The notes under the pieces were generated by a model. It saw nothing but the letters and a program-made list of their open reading frames with translations, searched no databases and was not told the origin of the DNA. This document shows positions 1 through 6,543 of a DNA stretch of 9,791 nt, piece by piece; the first letter of the stretch is position 1, and the number at the start of each line of letters is the position of its first letter. The position numbers and the translations under genes were made by a program. Where the stretch lies: contig CAKZUM010000177.1 of assembly GCA_937921525.1 (NCBI GenBank), positions 1-9,791 of the forward strand, given 5' to 3'. This stretch comes from an uncultured Saprospiraceae bacterium (lineage in GTDB: Bacteria; Bacteroidota; Bacteroidia; Chitinophagales; Saprospiraceae).

Positions 1-1
1 T

Positions 2-64
2 GATGGTATAGAAAAGGCAGTACATGAAATGAATAGGAATCATAAGTATTCTAAGAGGGGTTAG
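2..64 (+). CDS. Possible C-terminal end of an unknown upstream gene (partial)
   Basis: One plus-strand frame is open from base 2 and ends at TAG 62-64. It gives twenty residues, DGIEKAVHEMNRNHKYSKRG. The mix of charged and polar residues fits a protein tail, and hairpins that could end transcription begin about 47 bases downstream. Twenty codons are too few to establish coding or assign a family, so this may be a chance open frame. The gene would begin outside the window. Confidence 0.35.
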   Translation, partial: DGIEKAVHEMNRNHKYSKRG

Positions 65-110
65 TGGTTCTATAGTATACTGCTGATAGGATAAATTATC
101 GAAAATGAAT

Positions 111-181
111 TTGTCCAGCAATGGGAAATTGCTGGACAAGAAGTGTCCGTTTTGCTGGACAATTTCCCATTGTCCAGCAAA
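111..181. repeat. Two inverted hairpins with mutually complementary loops
   Basis: The 11-mer TTGTCCAGCAA and its reverse complement TTGCTGGACAA occur four times in the order forward, reverse, reverse, forward (111-121, 129-139, 152-162, 170-180). This makes two perfect hairpins, with stems of 11 and 12 bp. The 7-base loops are TGGGAAA (122-128) and TTTCCCA (163-169), which are exact complements. The complementarity extends to 13 bases, CAATGGGAAATTG at 119-131 against 160-172. In RNA the loops could kiss; in DNA this would be a double cruciform. The layout resembles a REPIN, a pair of REP hairpins, but the family is not one I recognise. It might also end transcription of the upstream gene, although only a short T-run follows. 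Confidence 0.85.
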
Positions 182-189
182 TTTTAGAC

Positions 190-208
190 ATAGCTTAGAG
201 AAAGCTAT
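190..208. repeat. Small 7-bp hairpin
   Basis: ATAGCTT (190-196) and AAGCTAT (202-208) are perfect complements around the 5-base loop AGAGA. It lies 9 bases after the paired hairpins, making a third stem in the same stretch. Its function is unknown and it could be chance in A/T-rich DNA. Confidence 0.5.
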
Positions 209-431
209 TTGAACTTTATAGAGGAATAAAAAGGTCTTCAAAGAAATTTCAAATAAAAAAATATCATTAAAAACAACTGTTTCATTCCAACAAAAAATTT
301 TAGTAAATAGCTGAAAGTCAGTACCTTTCATCCAATCTTTCTTTAATGGACTAATTTTTGTTTCCAAGCCTAATTACTATCTATTAACTTACCAAAATAG
401 GATTGACTGTTTTTTCTGTTACAAATTTTAA

Positions 432-439
432 TACATTTG
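432..439 (+). promoter_or_regulatory. Candidate Bacteroidota -7 box for topA
   Basis: TACATTTG matches the Bacteroidota sigma consensus TAnnTTTG. It would place the transcription start near 446 and give a leader of about 115 bases before the topA ATG. No clean TTTG -33 box lies at the usual 19-21 base spacing; only T-rich sequence is present around 409-415. Support is therefore one box only. Confidence 0.35.
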
Positions 440-479
440 CAGTCCAGTTGAAATTAGCGATCTAGCTATTATTATAGTG

Positions 480-497
480 TATTGTGTTGTCACAATA
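480..497. promoter_or_regulatory. Palindrome in the topA leader
   Basis: TATTGTG (480-486) and CACAATA (491-497) are perfect complements around TTGT, forming a 7-bp hairpin or an operator-like dyad. If the promoter at 432-439 is used, the dyad lies about 35-50 bases downstream of the start site. There it could act as an operator or leader hairpin. No known regulator site was recognised. Confidence 0.3.
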
Positions 498-561
498 GCA
501 ATAATCTGTTATTTCGATTAGAATAAAATCCATTAATAATAAACTAATAAAACATCGTATT

Positions 562-3144
562 ATGCCAAAAAACCTTTTAATTGTTGAGTCACCAGCCAAA
601 GCTAAGACAATTGAAAAGTTTTTAGGGAAGGATTTCAAGGTAAAGTCCAGCATGGGCCATATCCGAGATTTGCAAAAGAACGAGAAAGGGGTGGACATTG
701 AAAACGATTTTCAACCAACCTATATCGTTTCTCCTGAAAAGACGAAAGTGGTGAAAGACCTGAAAGATTGGGTCAAAAAAGTAGACGAAGTATGGCTCGC
801 GACGGATGAGGATCGAGAAGGAGAAGCTATTGCTTGGCACTTATGTAAAGAGCTAGGCTTGGATGAGCATACAACGAAGCGTATTGTTTTTAGAGAAATT
901 ACGAAGAAGGCGATCCAAAATGCGATCACGATACCTAGAACGGTAAATCTGGATTTAGTCAATGCGCAGCAAGCTAGAAGAATACTTGATCGACTGGTAG
1001 GATTTAGATTATCAGAGACCCTTTGGAAGAAGGTGAAAGGTAAATTATCTGCTGGTAGAGTTCAGTCTGTTGCGGTTAAGTTAGTAGTAGAACGAGAGCG
1101 AGAAATCCGAAAATTCGTTTCTACACCTTATTATAAGGTGTCTGCCATATATGATGTAAAAAATGAACAAGGCAAGATGGTTGCTTTGAAGGCGGAGTCT
1201 GCTGTAAGATATGATACACCAGAAGCTGCGGAGGGGTTTTTGAAAAAATGCCAAAATGCAACTTTCAAAATAGATGATATTCAAGTAAAGCCTGCCAAGC
1301 GAAAGCCTGCACCACCTTTTACAACTTCTACCTTGCAACAAGAGGCGAGTAGAAAGTTAGGGTTTGCCGTAAAGCGAACGATGTCCAATGCACAAAGATT
1401 ATATGAGCAAGGACATATCACCTACATGAGAACGGATTCTAAAAATTTAAGTGAGGTGGCATTGCAGAATATAGCAGACGTAGTGGAAAAGGATTACGGC
1501 AAAAGTTACGTCAATACTAGACGCTACAAGAGTAAAGATGCAACCGCTCAAGAAGCCCATGAGGCGATTCGTCCTACTTATATAGAGGCACAGCAGGTTA
1601 CGGAAGATAGAGACCAACAACGCTTATATGAATTAATTTGGAAGCGAACAATTGCTTCTCAAATGGCTGATGCAGAATTAGAAAAAACAACGGTCAATAT
1701 CGGTGTCTCTACAGATCCTTCTGCAAGATTAAAGGCTTTGGGAGAGGTTTTAAAATTTGATGGATTTTTAAAGGTATATATAGAATCTAAGGAAGATGAT
1801 GAGGAGGAAGGCGAAGCAAAAGGTATCTTACCACCATTAACGGTGAATCAAGTACTGGACTTGAATGTCATGACGGGAACGGAACGATTTACCCGTTCTG
1901 CTGCTAGATTTACAGAAGCAGGTTTGGTAAAGAAATTAGAAGAATTAGGAATTGGTCGACCGTCTACCTATGCTCCAACGATTAGTAGAATCATGGAGGA
2001 GGCCAGAGGTTATGTGGTCAAAGATAGTAGAGAAGGGGTAGAACGAAAATATACCGTCTTTCAATTGAAAGATAATGTAGTTAGTAAAAAAGAAGAAACG
2101 GAAATAACAGGTGCTACCAGTAATCGACTATATCCTACGGATATGGGCATAGTGGTAGTGGATTTCTTAGACCAGCATTTCGATCAGATAATGAATTACG
2201 GCTTTACTGCCGAAATCGAATCAAAATTTGATGATATTGCTAATGGAGATGAGCAATGGACTAAAATGCTGAAAAGCTTTTATACGCCATTCCAAACATT
2301 AGTAGAGGATACAATTGCTAATGCGGATAGAGCAGTAGGGGAGCGTATATTAGGTAAAGACCCAGAAACAGGTCGGACGGTTTTAGTGAGAATGACAAAA
2401 TTCGGAAAACCTGTTGTACAAATGGGAACGACCGAAGAACTAGGGGAAGACGAAAAGCCGAAATATGGAAACTTCCGCCCAGGTCAATCTTTAGAATTAA
2501 TTACCTTCGAGGAGGCGATGGATGCTTTTAAATTGCCTAAAGATTTAGGAGAATTTGAAGGGACTATGGTGTCCGTAGCAATCGGCAGATTTGGCCCTTA
2601 CATCAAGTATGGTGATGCCTATATCTCCATACCTAAAGGAGAAGATCCGATAGAATTGACCAAAGAAAGAGCAGAGGAGTTGATTCTTATTAAACGAAAA
2701 GAAGACGAGCCAATTGGCACCTACAAAGGTCTGCCGATCCAACAAGGAAAGGGCAGATTTGGACCATTTTTTAAATGGAACGGCTTATTCGTGAATATTC
2801 CTAAGCGGTTTGATCCTGCAACGATTACGCTGGATGAAGCCTATGAATTGATTGAAAAGAAAGTGGAGAAAGAAGCTAATCGTTATATTCATAAATGGGA
2901 GGATAAGAAAGTAGCCGTTGAGAATGGTCGATGGGGGCCGTTTATTCGATTTAAGAAGAAGAGTATCAAATTACCTAAAAATGAAGAAGGTAAGCGAATG
3001 ACTTCTGAAGAGGCAAAGGAATTAACTTGGGAACAAGTAAAAGCCTACATCGAGGAGGAGTTGCCGGGTTCTTTTAAAGAAAAGAAAAAGAAAGCAACGA
3101 AGAAGAAAGCGGCGCCTAAGAAAAAGCCAGCAAAGAAAGAGTAG
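562..3144 (+). CDS. topA: DNA topoisomerase I (type IA)
   Basis: This is the 860-residue type IA topoisomerase that relaxes negatively supercoiled DNA by cutting and passing one strand. The N-terminal Toprim domain shows VESPAKAKTIEKFLG with the catalytic Glu at residue 9, and TDEDREGE with the acidic triad D82, D84 and E86. The active-site tyrosine is Y288 in the TYMRTDS motif, and a conserved GIGRPSTYAP block lies at about 463-472. The C-terminus (roughly 596-835) has no four-cysteine zinc ribbons; the whole protein has only two cysteines. It carries instead about four Toprim-type C-terminal repeats, seen as GRFGPYIKYG, GRFGPFFKWN and GRWGPFIRFK. A lysine/alanine tail (838-860) probably binds DNA. 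This build is usual in Bacteroidota. The ATG at 562 is chosen because the conserved N-terminus begins there. An intrinsic terminator follows, so topA is probably transcribed alone. Confidence 0.97.
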   Translation: MPKNLLIVESPAKAKTIEKFLGKDFKVKSSMGHIRDLQKNEKGVDIENDFQPTYIVSPEKTKVVKDLKDWVKKVDEVWLATDEDREGEAIAWHLCKELGLDEHTTKRIVFREITKKAIQNAITIPRTVNLDLVNAQQARRILDRLVGFRLSETLWKKVKGKLSAGRVQSVAVKLVVEREREIRKFVSTPYYKVSAIYDVKNEQGKMVALKAESAVRYDTPEAAEGFLKKCQNATFKIDDIQVKPAKRKPAPPFTTSTLQQEASRKLGFAVKRTMSNAQRLYEQGHITYMRTDSKNLSEVALQNIADVVEKDYGKSYVNTRRYKSKDATAQEAHEAIRPTYIEAQQVTEDRDQQRLYELIWKRTIASQMADAELEKTTVNIGVSTDPSARLKALGEVLKFDGFLKVYIESKEDDEEEGEAKGILPPLTVNQVLDLNVMTGTERFTRSAARFTEAGLVKKLEELGIGRPSTYAPTISRIMEEARGYVVKDSREGVERKYTVFQLKDNVVSKKEETEITGATSNRLYPTDMGIVVVDFLDQHFDQIMNYGFTAEIESKFDDIANGDEQWTKMLKSFYTPFQTLVEDTIANADRAVGERILGKDPETGRTVLVRMTKFGKPVVQMGTTEELGEDEKPKYGNFRPGQSLELITFEEAMDAFKLPKDLGEFEGTMVSVAIGRFGPYIKYGDAYISIPKGEDPIELTKERAEELILIKRKEDEPIGTYKGLPIQQGKGRFGPFFKWNGLFVNIPKRFDPATITLDEAYELIEKKVEKEANRYIHKWEDKKVAVENGRWGPFIRFKKKSIKLPKNEEGKRMTSEEAKELTWEQVKAYIEEELPGSFKEKKKKATKKKAAPKKKPAKKE

Positions 3145-3197
3145 TAATTTTAAACATACTCTTACTATTTGTAGGCAATTCAATAATTTCTTATAAA

Positions 3198-3238
3198 AAT
3201 AAGGTGAATCAGTTAATACTGGTTCACCTTATTTTTTT
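3198..3238 (+). terminator. Intrinsic terminator of topA
   Basis: The arms at 3198-3212 and 3219-3233 form a 15-bp stem with one G-T wobble and the loop TTAATA. The core is AAGGTGAA / TTCACCTT. A T-run to 3238 follows directly. It lies about 55 bases after the topA stop, a standard rho-independent structure. The A-run on the left flank means it may also work from the other strand. Confidence 0.88.
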
Positions 3239-3295
3239 ACTTTTGTTTCTGTTTACTATATAGTTGACTAAAGCCAACTCCAACTAGTTAAGTAA

Positions 3296-3369
3296 TTTTT
3301 TACCACATAGGTACATAGGTCACATAGCAAAGCGTAACTATGTGACCTATGTACCTATGTGGTAAAAAA
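3296..3369. repeat. Perfect 32-bp inverted repeat
   Basis: Bases 3296-3327 and 3338-3369 are exact reverse complements over 32 bp, separated by the 10-base loop CAAAGCGTAA. Each arm is itself repetitive, with ACATAGGT-like words recurring about every 8 bases. The A-run at the right tip and T-run at the left tip would make it look like a two-way terminator. It begins about 57 bases after the topA terminator and ends 77 bases before the doxX start, so a terminator role for topA would be redundant. A mobile palindromic repeat is the likeliest explanation, but this is inferred. No flanking target duplication was found. Confidence 0.92.
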
Positions 3370-3409
3370 GACATATAGTGTTTATGTGGTTGAAAAAAGC
3401 ATATAGTGT
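3357..3409 (+). repeat. Imperfect 27-base tandem duplication at the right tip of the palindrome
   Basis: Bases 3357-3381 and 3384-3409 are near-identical neighbours. Both begin with ATGTGGT, continue through a run of six A, and end with CATATAGTGT. They differ by a TG insertion and loss of one A. The first copy includes the outer end of the right arm of the palindrome, so the duplication probably arose after, or together with, the palindrome. Confidence 0.75.
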
Positions 3410-3446
3410 CTTCCATGTTTTCAATTACTTTTTAATAAAGCTAAAA

Positions 3447-3866
3447 ATGAATCTAGTAAATCCCTTAGGTTTCCAAGAAGATGGACGATTAACCGACCTA
3501 TCCTTATTGCTATTAAGAATCTGTTTTGGTGGCTTAATGTTAGTCAACCACGGAATGGGTAAGTTTTATAAATTGTTTGGAGACGATCCCATCAAATTCG
3601 GTGATCCATTAGGTATAGGTATGGAAGCCTCTTTAGGTTTAGCCGTATTTGCAGAGGTATTGTGTGCTGGATTATTGGTGATTGGGTTGTTTACGAGACT
3701 AGCGGCTGCTCCATTAGTTATTACAATGTTGGTTGCTGCATTTATTGTTCATGGTGGTGATCCACTTAAGAAAATGGAAATGGCTTTGTTGTATCTGATC
3801 CCTTATATGGTATTGATGTTCAATGGGGCTGGACGGTATTCGGTGGATGAATATATTGAGAAATAA
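3447..3866 (+). CDS. DoxX family membrane protein
   Basis: This 139-residue integral membrane protein has four predicted transmembrane segments, at about residues 16-36, 60-80, 83-103 and 110-127. The typical DoxX features are present: an early LLLRICFGGLMLVNHGMGKF segment, then ASLGLAVFAEVLCAGLLVIG and LFTRLAAAPLVITMLVAAFI, and a short tail. DoxX-like proteins are small inner-membrane proteins of poorly defined role, sometimes tied to redox or oxidative stress, so no substrate is assigned. The frame stays open upstream to GTG 3378 and ATG 3384, but those starts lie in a 27-base duplication next to a palindrome. They would add a leader unlike the family. ATG 3447 gives the usual family length and follows an A-rich stretch. 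The gene stands alone, 136 bases before purK on the same strand. Confidence 0.85.
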   Translation: MNLVNPLGFQEDGRLTDLSLLLLRICFGGLMLVNHGMGKFYKLFGDDPIKFGDPLGIGMEASLGLAVFAEVLCAGLLVIGLFTRLAAAPLVITMLVAAFIVHGGDPLKKMEMALLYLIPYMVLMFNGAGRYSVDEYIEK

Positions 3867-3875
3867 ATAATAGAA

Positions 3876-3989
3876 GTCAGAGGTCAGATCGTTCTGGTTA
3901 GCTGACGCTAACGGAACTGTCAAAAGTCAGATGTATGATGTTGACCGTATGATGCTTCTGACAGCGCAGCGATCTGACAGCGCAGCAAT
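3876..3989. repeat. Cluster of short repeats and hairpins between doxX and purK
   Basis: The 136-base gap is built from short repeated words. GTCAG(A) occurs at 3876, 3883 and 3926, and its complement TCTGAC at 3957 and 3973. GTCAGATCG (3883-3891) pairs perfectly with CGATCTGAC (3970-3978). GTTAGC and GCTAAC around TGAC form a 6-bp hairpin (3897-3912), which GTTC/GAAC flanks extend with a small bulge. At the end a 16-base unit starting CTGACAGCGCAGC is repeated in tandem (3958-3973, 3974-3989). It sits directly before the purK start, so it would be in the purK leader if that gene has its own promoter. It looks like a worn palindromic repeat. Confidence 0.65.
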
Positions 3990-4002
3990 CTAAAAAAAAA
4001 CT

Positions 4003-5151
4003 ATGTCAAATTTTCCAAAAGTTGGGATATTAGGAGCTGGTCAATTAGGTAAAATGTTGTGCCAAGCAGCAAGTCCATGGGAATTGCCTATCCATTGTTT
4101 GGATGCGTCTAAAGATTTCCCAGCAGGGCCCTATTGTCAAGGATTCACAGAAGGGAGCTTTAAAGAGTATGAAGACGTTCTACAATTTGGTCGCCAAATG
4201 GATGTGTTGACGATTGAGATAGAACATGTTAATACAGAAGCTTTGGCTGTTTTACAGAAAGAAGGTAAAACAGTCCACCCGAACCCACAGTCTTTGAGTA
4301 TTATCAAAGACAAAGGCTTACAAAAACAATTTTATGCAAAGCATAAAATTCCAACATCAGATTTTCAACTATATGATTCCAAAGAACTATTGATGGAATC
4401 AATATTGGACGGAACGAGAGCTATCCCGTTCGTTCAAAAATCCAGACTAGCAGGCTACGATGGAAAAGGAGTCGCGGTCATCCGAACAATGGATGACGTA
4501 AGCAGCAAACTATTAGAAGGCCCATGTATGGTGGAAGATTTAGTAGCTATAGAAAAAGAAATAGCCGTTGTAGTGGCCCGCAATGAAAGTGGAGAAATAA
4601 AAGCATTCGACCCAGTAGAAATGGAATTTCATCCAACAGCAAATTTGGTAGAATTTCTCTCCTGCCCAGCTGCACTCACATCAGCGCAGGAAAAAACAGC
4701 AATCGAACTAGCCAAAAAAATAATAGAAGCCTTCAATATCTGTGGCTTATTAGCCGTAGAGTTATTCCTAAATAAAGCAGGAGAAATTATAGTAAACGAG
4801 GTAGCCCCCAGACCACACAATAGCGGCCATCACACGATAGACAGCGCAATAACTTCCCAATATGAGCAACACCTTCGAGGAGTTCTCAATCTCCCTTTAG
4901 GAAGCACCAAAATGACCAGTCCGTCTATTATGGTGAATCTTTTGGGGCATCCAGACCACACTGGCCCTGTATATTATGAAGGTCTAGCAGAATGTCTAGC
5001 CATAGAAGGCGTAAAAGTCCATATCTACGGAAAAGCGATCACAAAACCATTCCGAAAGATGGGCCACGTAACAGTCATAGCTGATAGCCTAACAGAAGCC
5101 CGAACAAAAGCCAAAAAAGTACAACAACTCCTAAAATCTATAACTGTTTAA
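4003..5151 (+). CDS. purK: N5-carboxyaminoimidazole ribonucleotide synthase (PurK)
   Basis: This 382-residue cytoplasmic ATP-grasp enzyme makes N5-CAIR from AIR, bicarbonate and ATP, the first half of the carboxylation step in purine synthesis. The N-terminal nucleotide-fold motif GILGAGQLGKM is at residues 8-18 and TIEIEHVN at about 70-77. The ATP-grasp core shows KSRLAGYDGKG at 146-156, EKEIAV at 184-189 and the metal/ATP-binding VNEVAPRPHNSGHHT at 264-278. Length is slightly above the E. coli enzyme but normal for the family. The ATG at 4003 directly precedes the conserved first strand. purE follows on the same strand after a 343-base repeat array, an order and spacing unlike the overlapping purE-purK of E. 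coli. The 3' part of the gene has more C than G on the sense strand, opposite to its 5' part. Confidence 0.96.
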   Translation: MSNFPKVGILGAGQLGKMLCQAASPWELPIHCLDASKDFPAGPYCQGFTEGSFKEYEDVLQFGRQMDVLTIEIEHVNTEALAVLQKEGKTVHPNPQSLSIIKDKGLQKQFYAKHKIPTSDFQLYDSKELLMESILDGTRAIPFVQKSRLAGYDGKGVAVIRTMDDVSSKLLEGPCMVEDLVAIEKEIAVVVARNESGEIKAFDPVEMEFHPTANLVEFLSCPAALTSAQEKTAIELAKKIIEAFNICGLLAVELFLNKAGEIIVNEVAPRPHNSGHHTIDSAITSQYEQHLRGVLNLPLGSTKMTSPSIMVNLLGHPDHTGPVYYEGLAECLAIEGVKVHIYGKAITKPFRKMGHVTVIADSLTEARTKAKKVQQLLKSITV

Positions 5152-5182
5152 ATAACAAATAACGAATCCCAAACCCCAAAGA

Positions 5183-5471
5183 GAGCACCCCTACAAGAAC
5201 AGTCCCAACGGGACGAGACCTTGTAACCCATGACGCAGTCATGGGAGGCGAAACGCTGTAACCCATGACGCAGTCATGGGAAGAGCACCCAAAGAGAATT
5301 CTACAAGAACAGTCCCAACGGGACGAGACCTTGTAACCCATGACGCAGTCATGGGAGGCGAAACGCTGTAACCCATGATGCAGTCATGAGAAGATAGAGA
5401 GCACCCAAAGAGAATCCTACAAGAACAGTCCCAACGGGACGAGATCTTGTAACCCATGACGCAGTCATGGG
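5183..5471. repeat. Three tandem copies of a hairpin-rich unit between purK and purE
   Basis: A unit of about 100-116 bp occurs twice complete and once truncated: roughly 5183-5281, 5283-5390 and 5398-5471. Each unit begins with GAGCACCC, then has GTCCC-AAC-GGGAC (5202-5214, 5312-5324, 5428-5440), flanked by ACAAG/CTTGT so that a longer nested stem can form. After that comes the hairpin CCCATGAC-GCA-GTCATGGG, 8 bp with a 3-base loop. This second hairpin occurs five times (5227, 5262, 5337, 5372, 5453); the copy at 5372 has two arm changes that weaken it. Copy 1 lacks about 10 bases, AAAGAGAATT, that copies 2 and 3 have after GAGCACCC. The array ends 23 bases before the purE start, so it lies in the purK-purE transcript. 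Spacer-free units with internal palindromes rule out CRISPR. Confidence 0.92.
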
Positions 5472-5494
5472 AATTCGGTCATAGACAAAAAAAC

Positions 5495-6007
5495 ATGAGT
5501 AAAAAAATAGCAATAATAATGGGGTCCGATTCCGACCTCCCAATCATGCGCCAAGCCGCAGACATACTAAAAGACCTAGGAATAGAGTTTGACCTAACAA
5601 TCATCTCCGCCCACAGAACACCAGGGCGACTATTCGACTTTGCCAAAAACGCCCACAAAAAAGGAATCAGAGTCATCATAGCAGGTGCAGGCGGAGCCGC
5701 ACACCTACCAGGCATGGTGGCCTCCCTAAGCCCTTTACCAGTCATAGGCGTACCCATCAAATCTTCCAATTCCATTGACGGGTGGGATTCCGTCTTATCC
5801 ATACTACAAATGCCGGGAGGAGTACCCGTAGCTACAGTAGCCTTAAACGGCGCCAAAAATGCAGGTCTACTAGCCGCACAAATTTTAGGCACCAGCGATG
5901 CAGAGATTTTAAATAAAATGGTAAGCTATAAGCGACAACTAGAAGAAAGTGTCGCTAAGAAATATGAGAAATTAGAAAAGATGGGCTACGAAAATTATAA
6001 GAAATAG
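5495..6007 (+). CDS. purE: N5-carboxyaminoimidazole ribonucleotide mutase (class I PurE)
   Basis: This 170-residue enzyme moves the carboxyl group of N5-CAIR to carbon to give CAIR, completing the step begun by PurK. Class I PurE signatures are clear: MGSDSDLP at 9-16, SAHRTPGR at 38-45 with the likely catalytic H40, AGAGGAAHLPGM at 63-74 and the QMPGGVPVATVAL block from about 105. PurE is normally a homo-octamer. Presence of purK beside it supports the two-step route over the single-step class II form. The frame is open upstream to ATG 5456, but that start lies inside the last hairpin repeat. ATG 5495, after a run of A, gives the family N-terminus MSKKIAIIMGSDSD. The sense strand of the first two thirds has more C than G, unlike most genes here. 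The C-terminal 25 residues are charged and probably helical. Confidence 0.95.
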   Translation: MSKKIAIIMGSDSDLPIMRQAADILKDLGIEFDLTIISAHRTPGRLFDFAKNAHKKGIRVIIAGAGGAAHLPGMVASLSPLPVIGVPIKSSNSIDGWDSVLSILQMPGGVPVATVALNGAKNAGLLAAQILGTSDAEILNKMVSYKRQLEESVAKKYEKLEKMGYENYKK

Positions 6008-6019
6008 AAATTAAATTGA

Positions 6020-6489
6020 GTGTAAAACAAAGTTGGGGCGACAAATTTATTTATCGGATCACTTGTAGTGGAATGTCGTCAACTTAAGAAAAACTAGGCA
6101 GCTTATAAGACATAATTCAACGCGGAGCTACTTCGTAGCTACACGGATTTTTTTTTGGATCTTTGTAGGTCGTGTATCTAAGCGTTGACTTTTTTTATTA
6201 CGATGTACATACATACTACTCCAATACGGAGCTACTTCGTAGCTATATGGATTTTTGTAGGTCGTAAAGGATGTTGACAGTTGAAAGCCACCATACAGGT
6301 ACGTCACGCTCTCGACCTAGGGAACACCTCTAATACAGGCGACCTATAAAATCATTTAAATCTGCGTTGAATTATGCGTATTTAGTTCCTTAAGTTGACG
6401 ACATTCCACTTGCAGTGGTCCGATGAAACGTGCAGCTTGATCCGACCACTGTAAGTGATCGGATCAATTGGCTTGGACTTGTTTTACAC
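6020..6489. mobile_element. 470-bp nested palindromic, MITE-like element
   Basis: The 536-base gap between purE and the methyltransferase has no gene but folds on itself. GTGTAAAACAA (6020-6030) matches TTGTTTTACAC (6479-6489). Bases 6055-6088 and 6389-6422 are reverse complements in 30 of 34 positions, 22 of them contiguous. CATAATTCAACGC (6111-6123) pairs perfectly with 6364-6376. A hairpin of the form CACT-N3-AGTG occurs three times (near 6059, 6407 and 6447); the copy at 6439-6465 has a 12-bp stem with one mismatch. Inside, a 19-base unit containing GAGCTACTTCGTAGCT occurs at 6123-6141 and 6227-6245, each followed by TTTGTAGGTCGT. TAGGTCG occurs twice forward and twice reversed. No coding frame and no clear target-site duplication were seen. 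It looks like a non-autonomous element, with the transposase elsewhere or absent. Confidence 0.75.
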
Positions 6490-6543
6490 CCATAAGAAAT
6501 AATATGAGTTTGCACCATTTCTAACCATCTAATCAATATTAAA

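Larger units (their letters stand above)
65..561. other. Intergenic region upstream of topA
   Basis: No convincing coding frame lies in these 497 bases. The left part (111-208) holds three hairpins. Bases 209-400 are plain A/T-rich sequence in which I see no feature. The right part holds a candidate -7 promoter box (432-439) and a small hairpin (480-497) before topA. The minus-strand frame over the right end is antisense to topA and is not a gene. Confidence 0.7.

Noticed and set aside
562..3144. TopA lacking zinc ribbons as a sign of truncation
   Set aside because: The C-terminal Toprim-type repeats and lysine tail are complete and usual for this phylum, so the protein is not broken.
3378..3446. 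GTG or ATG starts upstream of doxX
   Set aside because: They fall in a 27-base duplication beside a palindrome and would give an atypical N-terminus; ATG 3447 fits the family length.
5183..5471. Possible CRISPR array
   Set aside because: Units are about 110 bp, nearly contiguous, internally palindromic and without unique spacers; no cas gene is present.
5456..5494. Upstream start for purE adding 13 residues
   Set aside because: The extension lies in a hairpin repeat and is unlike PurE N-termini; ATG 5495 gives the conserved start.
5138..5543. Three overlapping minus-strand frames between purK and purE with repeated peptides such as SRPVGTVLV
   Set aside because: They are translations of the tandem hairpin repeat; the shared peptides come from repeated DNA and no family or start context supports a gene.
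5479..5892. 137-codon minus-strand frame opposite purE
   Set aside because: It is antisense to a clear purE gene and shows no recognisable protein; the C-rich sense strand keeps the opposite frame open.
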